Shown: positions 16,265 to 26,440 of the stretch, one piece after another
Layout of the letters: every line of letters starts with the position of its first letter
How positions within the stretch are numbered: position 1 is the stretch's first letter
NCBI GenBank assembly: GCA_003605175.1
Contig: QWDA01000008.1
Span: forward strand, 124,001-188,000
Length of the DNA stretch: 64,000 nucleotides
Source: Paracoccaceae bacterium
Lineage (GTDB): Bacteria > Pseudomonadota > Alphaproteobacteria > Rhodobacterales > Rhodobacteraceae
Direction: 5' to 3'
The notes under the pieces: model-generated
The model's input: the letters and a program-made list of their open reading frames with translations, nothing else
Database searches by the model: none
What the model was told of the DNA's origin: nothing
Translations under genes and position numbers: made by a program

Positions 16265-17587
16265 CTAGTCGAAGATGTCCTCGAGGATCCGCATCACCTC
16301 GCGGTCCGCGGTCGCAAGGGCGTTACCGGCGCGGGTGACGAGGCGGTTGCCGCGCGGCGGCGGGTCGCCGGCAAGGTAGAGCTCCAGCGTGCCCGGATCG
16401 GGCCGCACCGGCGCGCCGGTGAAATCCCGCGCGCTGCCCCCGGCGCGGGCCGCGAGGCTCTCGGCTTCGGCCCGGTCATCGGCGTGATAGTAGCGCACAT
16501 GGGTGGCGGTGATCCGGTAGGGCACGCGCGCGGCGGTGATCTGGCCCGCGCCCTCTTCTGCGCCCCAGATCCGCGCGCGCTCCAGGGCTCCGGGTCCGAG
16601 GCCCCGCGGGATGAACACCCGCAGATCCACGAATGTCCCGGGCGCCAGGGCGGGACCCGTCTCGACCGCCCCCGGGGCCGGGGCCACCGCGTCGGGCGTC
16701 CCTGCACGCACAGGGCGCGGCCGCGGACGAAGGCCGGGCGGGGCCGGCACGGGCACGTCGGACGGCGCCGCGATGGCGAGGATCGGCTCGGTCGCCGCCG
16801 TGGGAGCGCTGCGCGGCAGGGCCACCTCGTCCGGCAGGCCCAGCGCGGCGAGCTTGTCGGCCTCGGGCACCAGCCCCTCGGGCGCGAGCACGGCGGGCTT
16901 CGTCCAGCTGTCCCGCGGCGCGCCGTCGACCGGCGGCAGCGTCAGGGTCGCGACCGGCAGCGCCGTGAGTGCCACCGGCGGCCGCTCGCGGGTGACATGG
17001 GCGAAGAAGGTCGCCCCGGACAGGAGCGCCACCAGCGCAATCCCGGCCGAGGCCGTATTGATCCTGCGGAGCCGCGCGGCTTGGGGCGCGGCGGTCGTGC
17101 GTGCCCGGGCGGGGAGTGCGGCGAGCGCGGCGGCGGCCGGGCGGAGACAAGAGGCCAGTGCCGTCCACGCGCTGCGGGCATGCGCCGTGCCGCCGAGAAG
17201 ACCGGAGCGCAGCCTGGGTTCCAGCGCCGCCGCCATTGCCCGTGCGACGGCCAGGGCCCCGGAAAACCGGCGGCGCAGCGTCGGCCGGGCACTGCGCCAC
17301 GAAGCGGCCGGCCGGTCGGCGGCGCGATCTGGCGCGCCGTGCCGGAGCGTCGGTTCGGCGGCACCGAGCCGCGGCGCGGGGACCGGATGATCGGCGCCCG
17401 GCTGCGCCGGCGACGGGGCGAAGCGGTTCTTCGATGGCGCGGCTGGGGCGGTCACGGGCGGCGGGGTACGCGGCGGCTCCGGGCGCGTCTCGGCCACGGG
17501 CGTTTCGGGGGGGCGATGCGCCGACCGGGCTGCCAGGACGAGCGCCCGGCGGCGGCGTGCCTCCTCGAGTCGGTCTTCCAGCTTCAT
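16265..17587 (-). CDS. LytR_C-like domain protein with one transmembrane segment
   Basis: A 440-residue protein starting MKLEDRLEEARRRRALVLAA. The first 170 residues are Arg/Ala/Pro-rich and low-complexity. A single membrane span (ASAGIALVALLSGATFFAHV) follows, then a long Pro-rich linker. A compact C-terminal domain (VDLRVFIPRGLGPGALERARIW... THVRYYHADDRAEAESLA) resembles LytR_C-type folds found on cell-envelope proteins. Topology is likely cytoplasmic basic tail, periplasmic C-domain. Function unknown. The ATG at 17587 is preferred; an in-frame ATG 24 codons upstream adds only low-quality sequence. Confidence 0.55.
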   Translation of the reverse strand: MKLEDRLEEARRRRALVLAARSAHRPPETPVAETRPEPPRTPPPVTAPAAPSKNRFAPSPAQPGADHPVPAPRLGAAEPTLRHGAPDRAADRPAASWRSARPTLRRRFSGALAVARAMAAALEPRLRSGLLGGTAHARSAWTALASCLRPAAAALAALPARARTTAAPQAARLRRINTASAGIALVALLSGATFFAHVTRERPPVALTALPVATLTLPPVDGAPRDSWTKPAVLAPEGLVPEADKLAALGLPDEVALPRSAPTAATEPILAIAAPSDVPVPAPPGLRPRPRPVRAGTPDAVAPAPGAVETGPALAPGTFVDLRVFIPRGLGPGALERARIWGAEEGAGQITAARVPYRITATHVRYYHADDRAEAESLAARAGGSARDFTGAPVRPDPGTLELYLAGDPPPRGNRLVTRAGNALATADREVMRILEDIFD

Positions 17588-17901
17588 CGCGCGTCGCTCT
17601 CCCGCTGCGGTTGTCGCGCGGCGCCACACGGCACCTTTCGGTAACCATAGCGCGGCCACCTTCTGATATCAGATAGCGACGTCTGGGGTAAGCGGGATCG
17701 AGCCGACGCCACCCGCATGGCCACGGCCCTTGACCGGCCCGCGCACCGCCGTTACGGCGAAGAAGGCTCCCGGCACGGCGATGGCGTCGCCGGCTCCCGC
17801 CTGGGGCCCGGCCCGCACCCGCGCCAGCCGCCCGTCCTGAACGCCCGGATGCGCCGCGCCGGGTGCAGGACGCCCCGGCCCGGCAGGACCGGACAACAAG
17901 G
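17588..17901. other. divergent intergenic region with a 12-bp palindrome
   Basis: This region separates the LytR_C-like gene from creatinase. It contains the perfect palindrome TCTGATATCAGA at 17662-17673, 75 bases before the leftward gene, a possible operator. A 76-codon minus-strand frame (17669-17899) fills much of the rest but shows no recognisable family. Confidence 0.35.
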
Positions 17902-19122
17902 ATGACCGATCTCCCGCACCGCCCCGCGAGCTTCACCTGCCACAATGGCGGGAAGGCGCCCCTGCCCTTCAGCCCCGCCGAATACGCAAGCCGCCTTGCC
18001 GCCCTGCGTGGCATCATGGCGGAGGCGGAGCTCCCGGCAGTCCTCCTCACCTCGATGCACAACATCGCCTACTACTCGGGCTTTCTCCATTGCAGCTTCG
18101 GCCGGCCCTTCGGCCTCGTCGTCACGCCCTACGCCGCCACGGTGGTCGCCGCCAATATCGACGCCGGCCAGCCCTGGCGGCGGAGCCATGGCGAGGCGGT
18201 AATCTACACTGACTGGGCGCGCGACAATTTCTGGCGCGCGGTGGCCGGTCTCACGGGCGGCGCGCGGCGGATCGGGATCGAGGGAGACCACCTGACGCTC
18301 GCGCAGGCGGCGAAGCTCGCCGGTTTCCTCGGCGCGCCGGAGAGGGTGGACATCGCGCCTGCGGCCATGGCGGCGCGGATGGCGAAATCGCCCGAGGAGA
18401 TCGCGCTGATCCGCGAGGGCGCGCGGGTGGCCGATCTCGGCGGCTGGGCGATCCGCGACGCGATCCGGCCCGGCACCCGCGAGATCGACGTGGCGATGGC
18501 GGGGCGCGACGCGATGGAGCTGGAGATCGCCCGCGCCTTTCCCGACGCCGAGTACCGCGACAGCTGGGTCTGGTTCCAGTCCGGGATCAATACCGATGGC
18601 GCCCATAACCCGCTGACCGCGCGGCGGCTGGACCCGGGCGACATCCTGAGCCTCAACGCCTTCCCGATGATCTCGGGCTATTACACCGCGCTCGAGCGCA
18701 CGCTGTTCCTGGGCGAACCCGACGCCGCCTCGCTCCGGCACTGGCGGGCGAATGTCGCGACCCACGAGCTCGGCCTCTCGCTGATCCGCCCGGGCATCTC
18801 CTGCGCCGCGATTTGCGCCGAGCTGAACCGGTTCCTCGCCGGCGAAGGCCTGCTCGGGTACCGCTCCTTCGGATACGGCCATTCCTTCGGGATGCTCTCG
18901 CATTACTACGGCCGCGAAGCGGGGCTGGAACTGCGCGAGGATATCGACACGGTACTGGAACCCGGCATGGTCGTCTCGATGGAGCCGATGCTCTGGGTGC
19001 CCGAGGGCACCCCCGGCGCGGGCGGTTACCGCGAACACGACATCCTCGTGGTGACCGAGACCGGGGCAGAGAACATCACCGGCTTCCCCTACGGGCCGGA
19101 GGCGAACGTGGTGGCGGTGTAG
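17902..19122 (+). CDS. creatinase (creatine amidinohydrolase)
   Basis: Hydrolyses creatine to sarcosine and urea (EC 3.5.3.3), a pita-bread-fold enzyme related to methionine aminopeptidase that needs no metal. The 406-aa product shows strong likeness to the Pseudomonas enzyme: HNIAYYSGFLHCSFGRPFGLVVT, WFQSGINTDGAHNP with the catalytic His near residue 235, and the C-terminal SHYYGREAGLELREDIDTV and VVSMEPM. The start MTDLPHRPASFTCHNGGK at 17902 follows an AAGG; an upstream in-frame ATG has no ribosome site. No creatininase, sarcosine oxidase or urease is nearby, so the rest of the pathway must be elsewhere. Confidence 0.92.
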   Translation: MTDLPHRPASFTCHNGGKAPLPFSPAEYASRLAALRGIMAEAELPAVLLTSMHNIAYYSGFLHCSFGRPFGLVVTPYAATVVAANIDAGQPWRRSHGEAVIYTDWARDNFWRAVAGLTGGARRIGIEGDHLTLAQAAKLAGFLGAPERVDIAPAAMAARMAKSPEEIALIREGARVADLGGWAIRDAIRPGTREIDVAMAGRDAMELEIARAFPDAEYRDSWVWFQSGINTDGAHNPLTARRLDPGDILSLNAFPMISGYYTALERTLFLGEPDAASLRHWRANVATHELGLSLIRPGISCAAICAELNRFLAGEGLLGYRSFGYGHSFGMLSHYYGREAGLELREDIDTVLEPGMVVSMEPMLWVPEGTPGAGGYREHDILVVTETGAENITGFPYGPEANVVAV

Positions 19123-19234
19123 GGGCCCGGCACGGACCGCCGGGCGAGCGCCTGCCCGGCTTCGCCCTTCGAGGTGGCGGGGAGTCGGTAGCACCGACTG
19201 CCGCGCCCTCCCTGCGCTCCGCGCGTTCGCCCCT

Positions 19235-19257
19235 CGAAACGTCCACTGGACGTTTCG
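19235..19257. repeat. REP-like hairpin element, copy B
   Basis: CGAAACGTCC-act-GGACGTTTCG makes a 10-bp perfect stem with a 3-base loop. It lies between the convergent creatinase and GFA genes, 22 bases past the GFA stop. Compared with copy A at 15366-15388, one stem base pair is changed on both sides so pairing is kept. Confidence 0.6.
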
Positions 19258-19278
19258 CCGGCTGCGCCGGATCGGGGC

Positions 19279-19674
19279 TCACCCCTTCCGGGGCAGCGTG
19301 TCGGCGAGATGCACCCAGGGCACCCGTTCGGACCAATGCACATGGGCGTCGGGCTCGAACCCGGACGGATCGGCGAGGAGGCTCGCGTAGAAATGGATCT
19401 CGCGCGGGAACCTGTCGGATTCGTAGGCCACGGGCGCCCCGCAGATCGGGCAGAAATAGCGCCGCACCCCGGGGCTCGAGAGGTAGACGGCCGGGCGCTC
19501 GCCGGTCCAGTGCCAGGCTCCGTCCGATACCCCCAGGAAGGTGGTGAAGGGCGAGGCCGTCTGCCGCCGGCAGCTCTCGCAATGGCAATGGGCGCGCCAA
19601 TTTTCCGGCCCCTCATAGGCGAAACTCACGGCGCCGCAGAGACACCGGCCGGTGCGGGCCCTGTCGTCACTCAT
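19279..19674 (-). CDS. GFA (glutathione-dependent formaldehyde-activating enzyme) family protein
   Basis: Small zinc protein of 131 aa in the GFA/CENP-V fold. Zinc-ligand Cys are in [16 protein letters not shown] and CPICGAPV, the full family pattern. Substrate is not predictable: most members are not true formaldehyde-activating enzymes, and no glutathione-linked formaldehyde genes are near. The start [11 protein letters not shown] gives normal family length. Confidence 0.85.
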   Translation of the reverse strand: MSDDRARTGRCLCGAVSFAYEGPENWRAHCHCESCRRQTASPFTTFLGVSDGAWHWTGERPAVYLSSPGVRRYFCPICGAPVAYESDRFPREIHFYASLLADPSGFEPDAHVHWSERVPWVHLADTLPRKG

Positions 19675-19799
19675 TCGCGATCTCCTCCCACCCGGCAGGA
19701 GACCCGCGGAGCGCCCCGAAAGCAAGCGTGCGAAAGCGGGCTTTCGGTACAAATCCGCATCGGTATATGACAACCCGCGACGCAGGACGGGAGGACGCC

Positions 19800-20267
19800 G
19801 TGACCAGAACCGACAAATATGCAGGCCTCGAACAGCTTGGGCAGAAGGCGGAGATCCCCGCGCACCCCGAGGACGCGGTGCTCGAACGGGTCGAAAACAC
19901 CCAGACCGGCGCCGCGTATTGCGTGCGCTTCACCGTGCCGGAATTCACCTCGCTCTGCCCGATGACCGGCCAGCCCGATTTCGCGCATCTGGTGATCGAC
20001 TACGTGCCCGGCCCCTGGCTGGTGGAGAGTAAGTCGCTCAAGCTCTTCATGTTCGCGTTCCGCAGTCACGGCGCGTTCCACGAGGATTGCACCGTGGCCA
20101 TCGCCCGCCGCCTCGTCGACTTCCTCGCGCCGGAATGGCTCCGGATCGGCGGCTACTGGTACCCGCGCGGCGGCATCCCGATCGACGTGTTCTACCAGAC
20201 CGGCCCCGCGCCCGAGGGCGTCTGGATCCCCGACCAGGGCGTGCCGGGCTATCGCGGGCGGGGCTGA
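19800..20267 (+). CDS. queF: preQ1 synthase (NADPH-dependent 7-cyano-7-deazaguanine reductase)
   Basis: Reduces preQ0 to preQ1 in queuosine biosynthesis. The 155-aa product is the short, type I form. The catalytic Cys53 is in [13 protein letters not shown] and the QueF signature is [10 protein letters not shown]. The GTG at 19800 is chosen because GGGAGG lies 6 bases before it and it gives normal family length. An in-frame ATG at 19767 has no ribosome site. queA, a later step of the same pathway, lies at 27993-29045 but is not linked in an operon. Confidence 0.93.
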   Translation: MTRTDKYAGLEQLGQKAEIPAHPEDAVLERVENTQTGAAYCVRFTVPEFTSLCPMTGQPDFAHLVIDYVPGPWLVESKSLKLFMFAFRSHGAFHEDCTVAIARRLVDFLAPEWLRIGGYWYPRGGIPIDVFYQTGPAPEGVWIPDQGVPGYRGRG

Positions 20268-20369
20268 CCTGCAACGCCACCGGCCGCACTCGGACTTTCC
20301 GGCTACCTCCGCCCGATTGGCGCCGAAGGGTGCCCGGGCGAGCCCGGGTCGGAACCGACCGAACAGGCT

Positions 20370-21983
<1,614 letters not shown>

Positions 21984-21992
21984 CGCCGCCTC

Positions 21993-22664
21993 CTATTCAG
22001 CCCAGTGAACAATGGCTTCCGACCAGACCGCGCGCACCGGCGCGTCCAACGGATCGGCCGTCCGGACCCGCTCCAGCGTCTCGCGCTTTTCGGGACCGGT
22101 GATCAGGATATGGGTCGAGAGCGCGCCTTGGAGGACCGGCGCCGTCAGGGTGATCCGGGGCTCGCCCGCGCCCTCGGCCCGCATCGCCATCAGGGGCGGC
22201 GCGTCGGCGGCGAGCGCGGCCTCGAGATTGTCGGCGCCCGGGAACAGCGAGGCGATATGCGCGTCGCCACCCATGCCGAGCAGGAGAACCGAGATCGGCA
22301 GATGCGGCACCACCCCCTCGGTCAGCGCGCCCAGCACCTCTTCCGGCGTCTCCGCCTCGGCATAGAGCGGCACCAGTTCGGCCATCGCCGCGCGGCCGGT
22401 CAGCAGGTGCTTGCGGATCAGCCTTGTGTTCGACCGGCCGTGTTCCTCGGGCACCCAGCGCTCGTCGGTCAGCATGACCCGGATCCGGTCCCAGTGCAGA
22501 TCGGCCCCCGCGAGCGCGTCGAAGACCGGCCCCGGCGTGGTCCCGCCCGGCACAGCGAATGTCGCGAACTCGTTCGACATCAGCGCGGTGTTCAGGTCGC
22601 CCGCGAGCTTGTTCGCGAGGTCGATCATCATCATCTCGCGGTCGGCATATTCGATCAGCTTCAT
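21993..22664 (-). CDS. pgl: 6-phosphogluconolactonase
   Basis: Hydrolyses 6-phosphogluconolactone, 223 aa. The family motifs FAVPGGTTPGPVFDAL and VMLTDERWVPEEHGRSN are present, with ISVLLLGMGGDAHIASLFPG as the active-site loop. Its ATG overlaps the zwf stop (ATGA), so it is translationally coupled to zwf. The longer open frame upstream is only the zwf shadow. Confidence 0.96.
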   Translation of the reverse strand: MKLIEYADREMMMIDLANKLAGDLNTALMSNEFATFAVPGGTTPGPVFDALAGADLHWDRIRVMLTDERWVPEEHGRSNTRLIRKHLLTGRAAMAELVPLYAEAETPEEVLGALTEGVVPHLPISVLLLGMGGDAHIASLFPGADNLEAALAADAPPLMAMRAEGAGEPRITLTAPVLQGALSTHILITGPEKRETLERVRTADPLDAPVRAVWSEAIVHWAE

Positions 22665-24115
22665 GCCCGGATCTCCCGCCAGCGCCGCCCGTCGCGGTGC
22701 AGGAGCATGAACGCCTCCTCCGGCCCCGCCGAGCCCGGATCGTAGGGTCGCGGCGCATCGCGCCCGGCCTCCCAGGCCTCGATGATCGGATCGGTCCAGG
22801 CCCAAGCCGCCTCCACCTCGTCGCCGCGCATGAACAGCGTCTGGTTGCCGCGGATCACGTCCATGATCAGCCGCTCGTAGGCGTCGGGCACGTCCGATTC
22901 CTCCTGGCCCAGCGCATCGGCGAAGGTCATGTCGAGCGGCACCTCGATCAGCCGCATCCCCCCCGGCCCCGGCTCCTTGATCGTCACCTTGAGGTCCATG
23001 CCCTCGTTGGGCTGGAGCCGAATCGTCAGCTCGTTGGCGTTGTTGCCGGCATCCTCGTCGAAGATCGAATGCGGCGGCTCCTTGAACCGCACCACGATCT
23101 CGGAAAGCCGCGTACGCATCCGCTTGCCGGTGCGCAGGTAGAACGGCACCCCGTTCCAGCGCCAGTTGGCGATGTCGATCTTCATGGCGATGAAGCTCTC
23201 GGTGCGGCTGTCGGGATGGCCGGATTCCTCGCGGTAGGATTTCGATTTCTCGCCTTCCGCGTACTGGCCGCGCACGATGCTGCCCGGCTGAACCGGCTGG
23301 AGCGCGCGGATCACCTTCAGTTTCTCGTCGCGCACCGCGTCGGGGTCGAACTTCGCCGGCGGCTCCATCGCGGTGAGGCAGAGGAGCTGCATCAGGTGGT
23401 TCTGCACCATGTCCCGCATCGCACCCGACTTGTCGTAATACTCGCCGCGGCCGCCGATGCCGACGGTCTCGGCCACGGTGATCTGAACGTGGTCGACATA
23501 TTGATGGTTCCACAGGGGCTCGAAGAGGATGTTGCCGAAGCGCAGCGCCATCAGGTTCTGCACCGTCTCCTTCCCGAGATAATGGTCGATCCGGTAGATC
23601 TGGTGCTCGTCGAAATGCTCGGCCAGCGTGCGGTTCAGCGCCCGCGCCGAAGCCAGATCGCGGCCAAAGGGTTTCTCCACCACCATGCGGCTCTCCGGGT
23701 CGGCGATGCCGTGCTCGTGCAGCCGCTCGGCCAGCGCGCCGAACAGCGAAGGCGCAACCGAGAAATAGAACGCACGTACCACGCCGGGGCGCATCAGCTT
23801 GGCCAGCTCCTTCCAGCCGTCCTTGCCCTTCGCGTCGATCGCCACATAGTCGAGATGGGCGAGGAAGCCCTCCACATCCGCCTTGGGCCGCGCCTTCTCG
23901 GGCATGAATTCCTTCAGCGCCTCGGCGGTCATCTTGCGAAAACCATCTCGGTCGAGCTCGGAGCGCGCGGCACCGATCACCCGCGCCTCGGGCGGCATCT
24001 GGCCGGAGGTGAAGCGCCGGAACAGGCCCGGCAGGATCTTGCGGCGGGCAAGGTCACCGGTGCCGCCGAACACCACGAGGTCGAACGGATCGACCGGAAT
24101 GACACGCGAAACCAT
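22661..24115 (-). CDS. zwf: glucose-6-phosphate 1-dehydrogenase
   Basis: First enzyme of the oxidative pentose phosphate and Entner-Doudoroff routes, 484 aa. The cofactor-binding motif VVFGGTGDLARRKILPGL is near the N-terminus and the catalytic RIDHYLGKETVQN follows near residue 180. The start MVSRVIPVDPFDLVVFGG at 24115 fits homologues; an in-frame ATG 29 codons upstream runs across the operator and is unlikely. It leads the zwf-pgl-pgi operon, with a palindromic operator 46 bases upstream. Confidence 0.97.
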   Translation of the reverse strand: MVSRVIPVDPFDLVVFGGTGDLARRKILPGLFRRFTSGQMPPEARVIGAARSELDRDGFRKMTAEALKEFMPEKARPKADVEGFLAHLDYVAIDAKGKDGWKELAKLMRPGVVRAFYFSVAPSLFGALAERLHEHGIADPESRMVVEKPFGRDLASARALNRTLAEHFDEHQIYRIDHYLGKETVQNLMALRFGNILFEPLWNHQYVDHVQITVAETVGIGGRGEYYDKSGAMRDMVQNHLMQLLCLTAMEPPAKFDPDAVRDEKLKVIRALQPVQPGSIVRGQYAEGEKSKSYREESGHPDSRTESFIAMKIDIANWRWNGVPFYLRTGKRMRTRLSEIVVRFKEPPHSIFDEDAGNNANELTIRLQPNEGMDLKVTIKEPGPGGMRLIEVPLDMTFADALGQEESDVPDAYERLIMDVIRGNQTLFMRGDEVEAAWAWTDPIIEAWEAGRDAPRPYDPGSAGPEEAFMLLHRDGRRWREIRA

Positions 24116-24160
24116 GGGCAAACCCCCATCTGCACGGTTGCGGCAGTGTCGGCGCCTTAT

Positions 24161-24172
24161 GTTAGCGCTAAC
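24161..24172. promoter_or_regulatory. palindromic operator upstream of zwf (LacI-family type)
   Basis: GTTAGCGCTAAC is a 12-bp perfect palindrome 46 bases before the zwf start. The central GC with flanking TTAGC/GCTAA is the pattern bound by LacI-family sugar regulators. The region is also the divergent promoter of the radical SAM gene. No LacI-type gene lies in the window, so the regulator is inferred. Confidence 0.55.
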
Positions 24173-24322
24173 GCACCCTTCTGCCGCGTCGTCTATCCTC
24201 ACCTACCGCCCCTGTCTAGCACGCGCGCGTCGCTTCACAACTGCGTCAGGGCACGGGCGTGGCCTAGGCAAATCCGGCCCGGGCGGCTAGGCCTTGAAAA
24301 GCAGGCAGAAAACGAGGCTTCC

Positions 24323-25270
24323 ATGGACGATTTCGGCGCCGGATCCTTCGGCAAGTTCCAGCACCCCGAGATCACCGCGAAGGGGGAATCGCGGGCGCGT
24401 GTCGCGCTGACCAACCCGAAGACGCTCTGGTTCAACACCGGGACGCTCTGCAACATCACCTGCGAGAACTGCTATATCGAAAGCTCGCCCTCGAACGACC
24501 GGCTGGTCTACCTCACCGCCGACGAGGTCACCGGCTATCTCGACCAGCTCGCCGAGCGCGGCTGGGAGGTGACCGAGATCGGCTTCACCGGCGGCGAGCC
24601 CTTCATGAACCCCGAGATCCTCGAAATGACCCGGCGCGCGCTGGCGCGGGGCTACGAGGTGCTGATCCTCACGAACGCGATGCAGCCGATGATGCGCAAG
24701 ACCATGCGCGCGGGTTTGCAGGTTCTGGCAAGGGAATACGGGGAGAAGCTCACCCTTCGCGTCTCGCTCGACCACTGGTCGTCCCGGCTGCACGACCTGG
24801 AACGTGGCGCCGGCAGCTACGAGCGCACCCTCGAGGGCATGCGCTGGCTGCGCGACGCCGGGATCCGCATGGCGGTGGCCGGCCGCACCGTCTGGGGCGA
24901 GACCGAGGCAGAGGCGCGGGCCGGCTACGCGGCGCTGTTCGCGCGCGAGGGCTTCGCGGTGAACGCCTCCCGCCCGGGCGAAATGGTGCTGTTCCCCGAG
25001 ATGGACATTCGTGCCGAGGTGCCCGAGATCACCACCGCCTGCTGGGGCATCCTCGGCAAGGACCCGTCCGAGGTGATGTGCGCCTCCTCGCGGATGGTGG
25101 TGAAGCGAAAGGGCGCCGCGCGGCCTGCCGTGGTCGCCTGCACGCTCCTGCCCTACGAAGCGGAATTCGAGATGGGCGAGACCCTCGCCGAGGCCGAGGG
25201 CGATGTGGCGCTGAACCATCCCCATTGCGCGAAGTTCTGCGTACTGGGCGGAGCAAGCTGCTCGGGGTGA
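24323..25270 (+). CDS. radical SAM protein of unknown function
   Basis: A 315-aa radical S-adenosylmethionine enzyme. The Cys43-X3-Cys47-X2-Cys50 cluster motif (TLCNITCENCY) and GFTGGEPFMNPE identify the core. The C-terminal part carries further Cys (ACWGI, MCASS, ACTLLP, HCAKFCVLGGASC), suggesting an auxiliary iron-sulfur cluster of the SPASM/twitch kind. The ATG at 24323 is preferred because it begins a natural N-terminus; the frame upstream is antisense to zwf. It is divergent from zwf and no precursor peptide or partner is obvious. Product unknown. Confidence 0.8.
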   Translation: MDDFGAGSFGKFQHPEITAKGESRARVALTNPKTLWFNTGTLCNITCENCYIESSPSNDRLVYLTADEVTGYLDQLAERGWEVTEIGFTGGEPFMNPEILEMTRRALARGYEVLILTNAMQPMMRKTMRAGLQVLAREYGEKLTLRVSLDHWSSRLHDLERGAGSYERTLEGMRWLRDAGIRMAVAGRTVWGETEAEARAGYAALFAREGFAVNASRPGEMVLFPEMDIRAEVPEITTACWGILGKDPSEVMCASSRMVVKRKGAARPAVVACTLLPYEAEFEMGETLAEAEGDVALNHPHCAKFCVLGGASCSG

Positions 25271-25276
25271 CGGCTG

Positions 25277-25777
25277 CTACCCCTTGGATCGGGCCATCAC
25301 CGCGCCCTGAAAGCTTTCATGGAAGCCATCAAAGGCGAAACGCAGCGGTGTTCCGGAATAGAACTCCCTGAACGCCGCGACTTCCGGTGCCTCGCGCAGG
25401 TAGCGGCACAAAGCCAGCCGGAACTTCAGCGGTTTGGCCCTGCGCGGCAATCTCGACAGCCAGTGTCCGTTCGGCCGGCCCACCGCAACGCCCGCGACGA
25501 GGGCATGCCCTGATGGAAGGACCTTCCGGGACATGACCTCGAGGAACATGTCGAGTTCCTGAGGCAGGGAGAAGCGCAGATCAACGCCGTTGAAGTGAAC
25601 TTCGAGACGGCACCAGAGCTTGCGCTGCTCACCGAACGGATGCGCCTTGAACCTCGGCTTCCTGGTTTGGCCGCTGGACGTCCGCTGGTTGACCCAACCA
25701 TGGGAGCGCGCGCCGGCCCACCCGCTGATAGGTGACCAGGGAAAGGTCCTGGAGTAGGAAAGTGTCGCGGACTTCAT
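25277..25777 (-). CDS. hypothetical protein
   Basis: A 166-aa basic soluble protein without signal or membrane segment. Features are an N-terminal aromatic-rich stretch (SYSRTFPWSPISGWAG), a central LEVHFNGVDLRFSLPQELD and a C-terminal FRLALCRYLREAPEVAAFREFY. It looks like a conserved roseobacter protein of unknown role rather than a shadow, because it has balanced composition and no competing gene. It has slightly lower GC than neighbours and lies 28 bases after the DUF924 gene on the same strand. Confidence 0.5.
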   Translation of the reverse strand: MKSATLSYSRTFPWSPISGWAGARSHGWVNQRTSSGQTRKPRFKAHPFGEQRKLWCRLEVHFNGVDLRFSLPQELDMFLEVMSRKVLPSGHALVAGVAVGRPNGHWLSRLPRRAKPLKFRLALCRYLREAPEVAAFREFYSGTPLRFAFDGFHESFQGAVMARSKG

Positions 25778-25804
25778 CGGAAACTGGGAAGCGGCCCCGT
25801 CGCG

Positions 25805-26383
25805 CTAGCCCGCCGCCTGCAACACCCGGATCGTCTCGCCGTAGCCGCCGTTCGACAGGTAGGCCTCCTCGCCCGCCTGCATCGGGCGCTCCAACGCCTC
25901 GTTGCGGTAGGGGAAGCGGCCGAAGCGCCGGATCACCTCGCGATGGGCCTTGGCGTGGACGAGGTTTCCCGCCCCCGTCTCGGGCATCCGCGTCAGCATC
26001 AGCCGGACGCAGCGCTCTTGGTCGGAGAGGCATTCGGAATGCATCAGCGGCATGTAGAAGAACTGCCGCGCCGGCTCGTCGATCTTCAGGTCCCAGCCCT
26101 TCGCGATCGCCATCTTCGCCGCCGCCAGCGCCGGCACGTCGGTCGAGAAGGCCCGCGAGGAGTTGCGGAACATGTTGCGCGGGAACTGGTCGGCCAGGAT
26201 GACATAGGCCAGAGTTCCCGACGGATAGGTCAGCCAGAGCGAGAGCGACCCGCCCGCCAGCGCCTGCCACGCCCGCTCGAACCGGGACCGGATCTCGGCA
26301 TCCAGCGCCGCGCCCCCACTATACCAACCGTCGACACCCACTTCGTCCAGCCAATAGGCCAGGACATCCTCGGGACGCACCAT
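25805..26383 (-). CDS. DUF924 family protein
   Basis: A 192-aa soluble, helix-rich protein of the DUF924 family. The family landmarks are the N-terminal VLAYWLDEVGVDGWY, the ILADQFPRNMFRN motif and FYMPLMHSE. Function is not established. The ATG at 26383 is chosen since AAGGGG lies eight bases upstream; GTG codons at 26386 and 26392 are in frame but worse placed. It is probably followed by the hypothetical gene at 25277. Confidence 0.88.
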   Translation of the reverse strand: MVRPEDVLAYWLDEVGVDGWYSGGAALDAEIRSRFERAWQALAGGSLSLWLTYPSGTLAYVILADQFPRNMFRNSSRAFSTDVPALAAAKMAIAKGWDLKIDEPARQFFYMPLMHSECLSDQERCVRLMLTRMPETGAGNLVHAKAHREVIRRFGRFPYRNEALERPMQAGEEAYLSNGGYGETIRVLQAAG

Positions 26384-26440
26384 CACTCTCACCCCTTGCT
26401 CGTCCTAGACTTCGAATCGTTACTCTGATTCCTGAAATTC

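Noticed and set aside
17681-17710. tRNA-3'-end-like string (GGCTCGATCCCGC) on the minus strand
   Set aside because: The stem bases around the TCGA loop do not pair and no acceptor partner is found.
17669-17899. 76-codon minus-strand frame between the LytR_C-like gene and creatinase
   Set aside because: Part of it (GAFFAVTAVRGPVKGRG) looks almost protein-like, but there is no ribosome site, no family and it ends in the palindrome. Left as intergenic.
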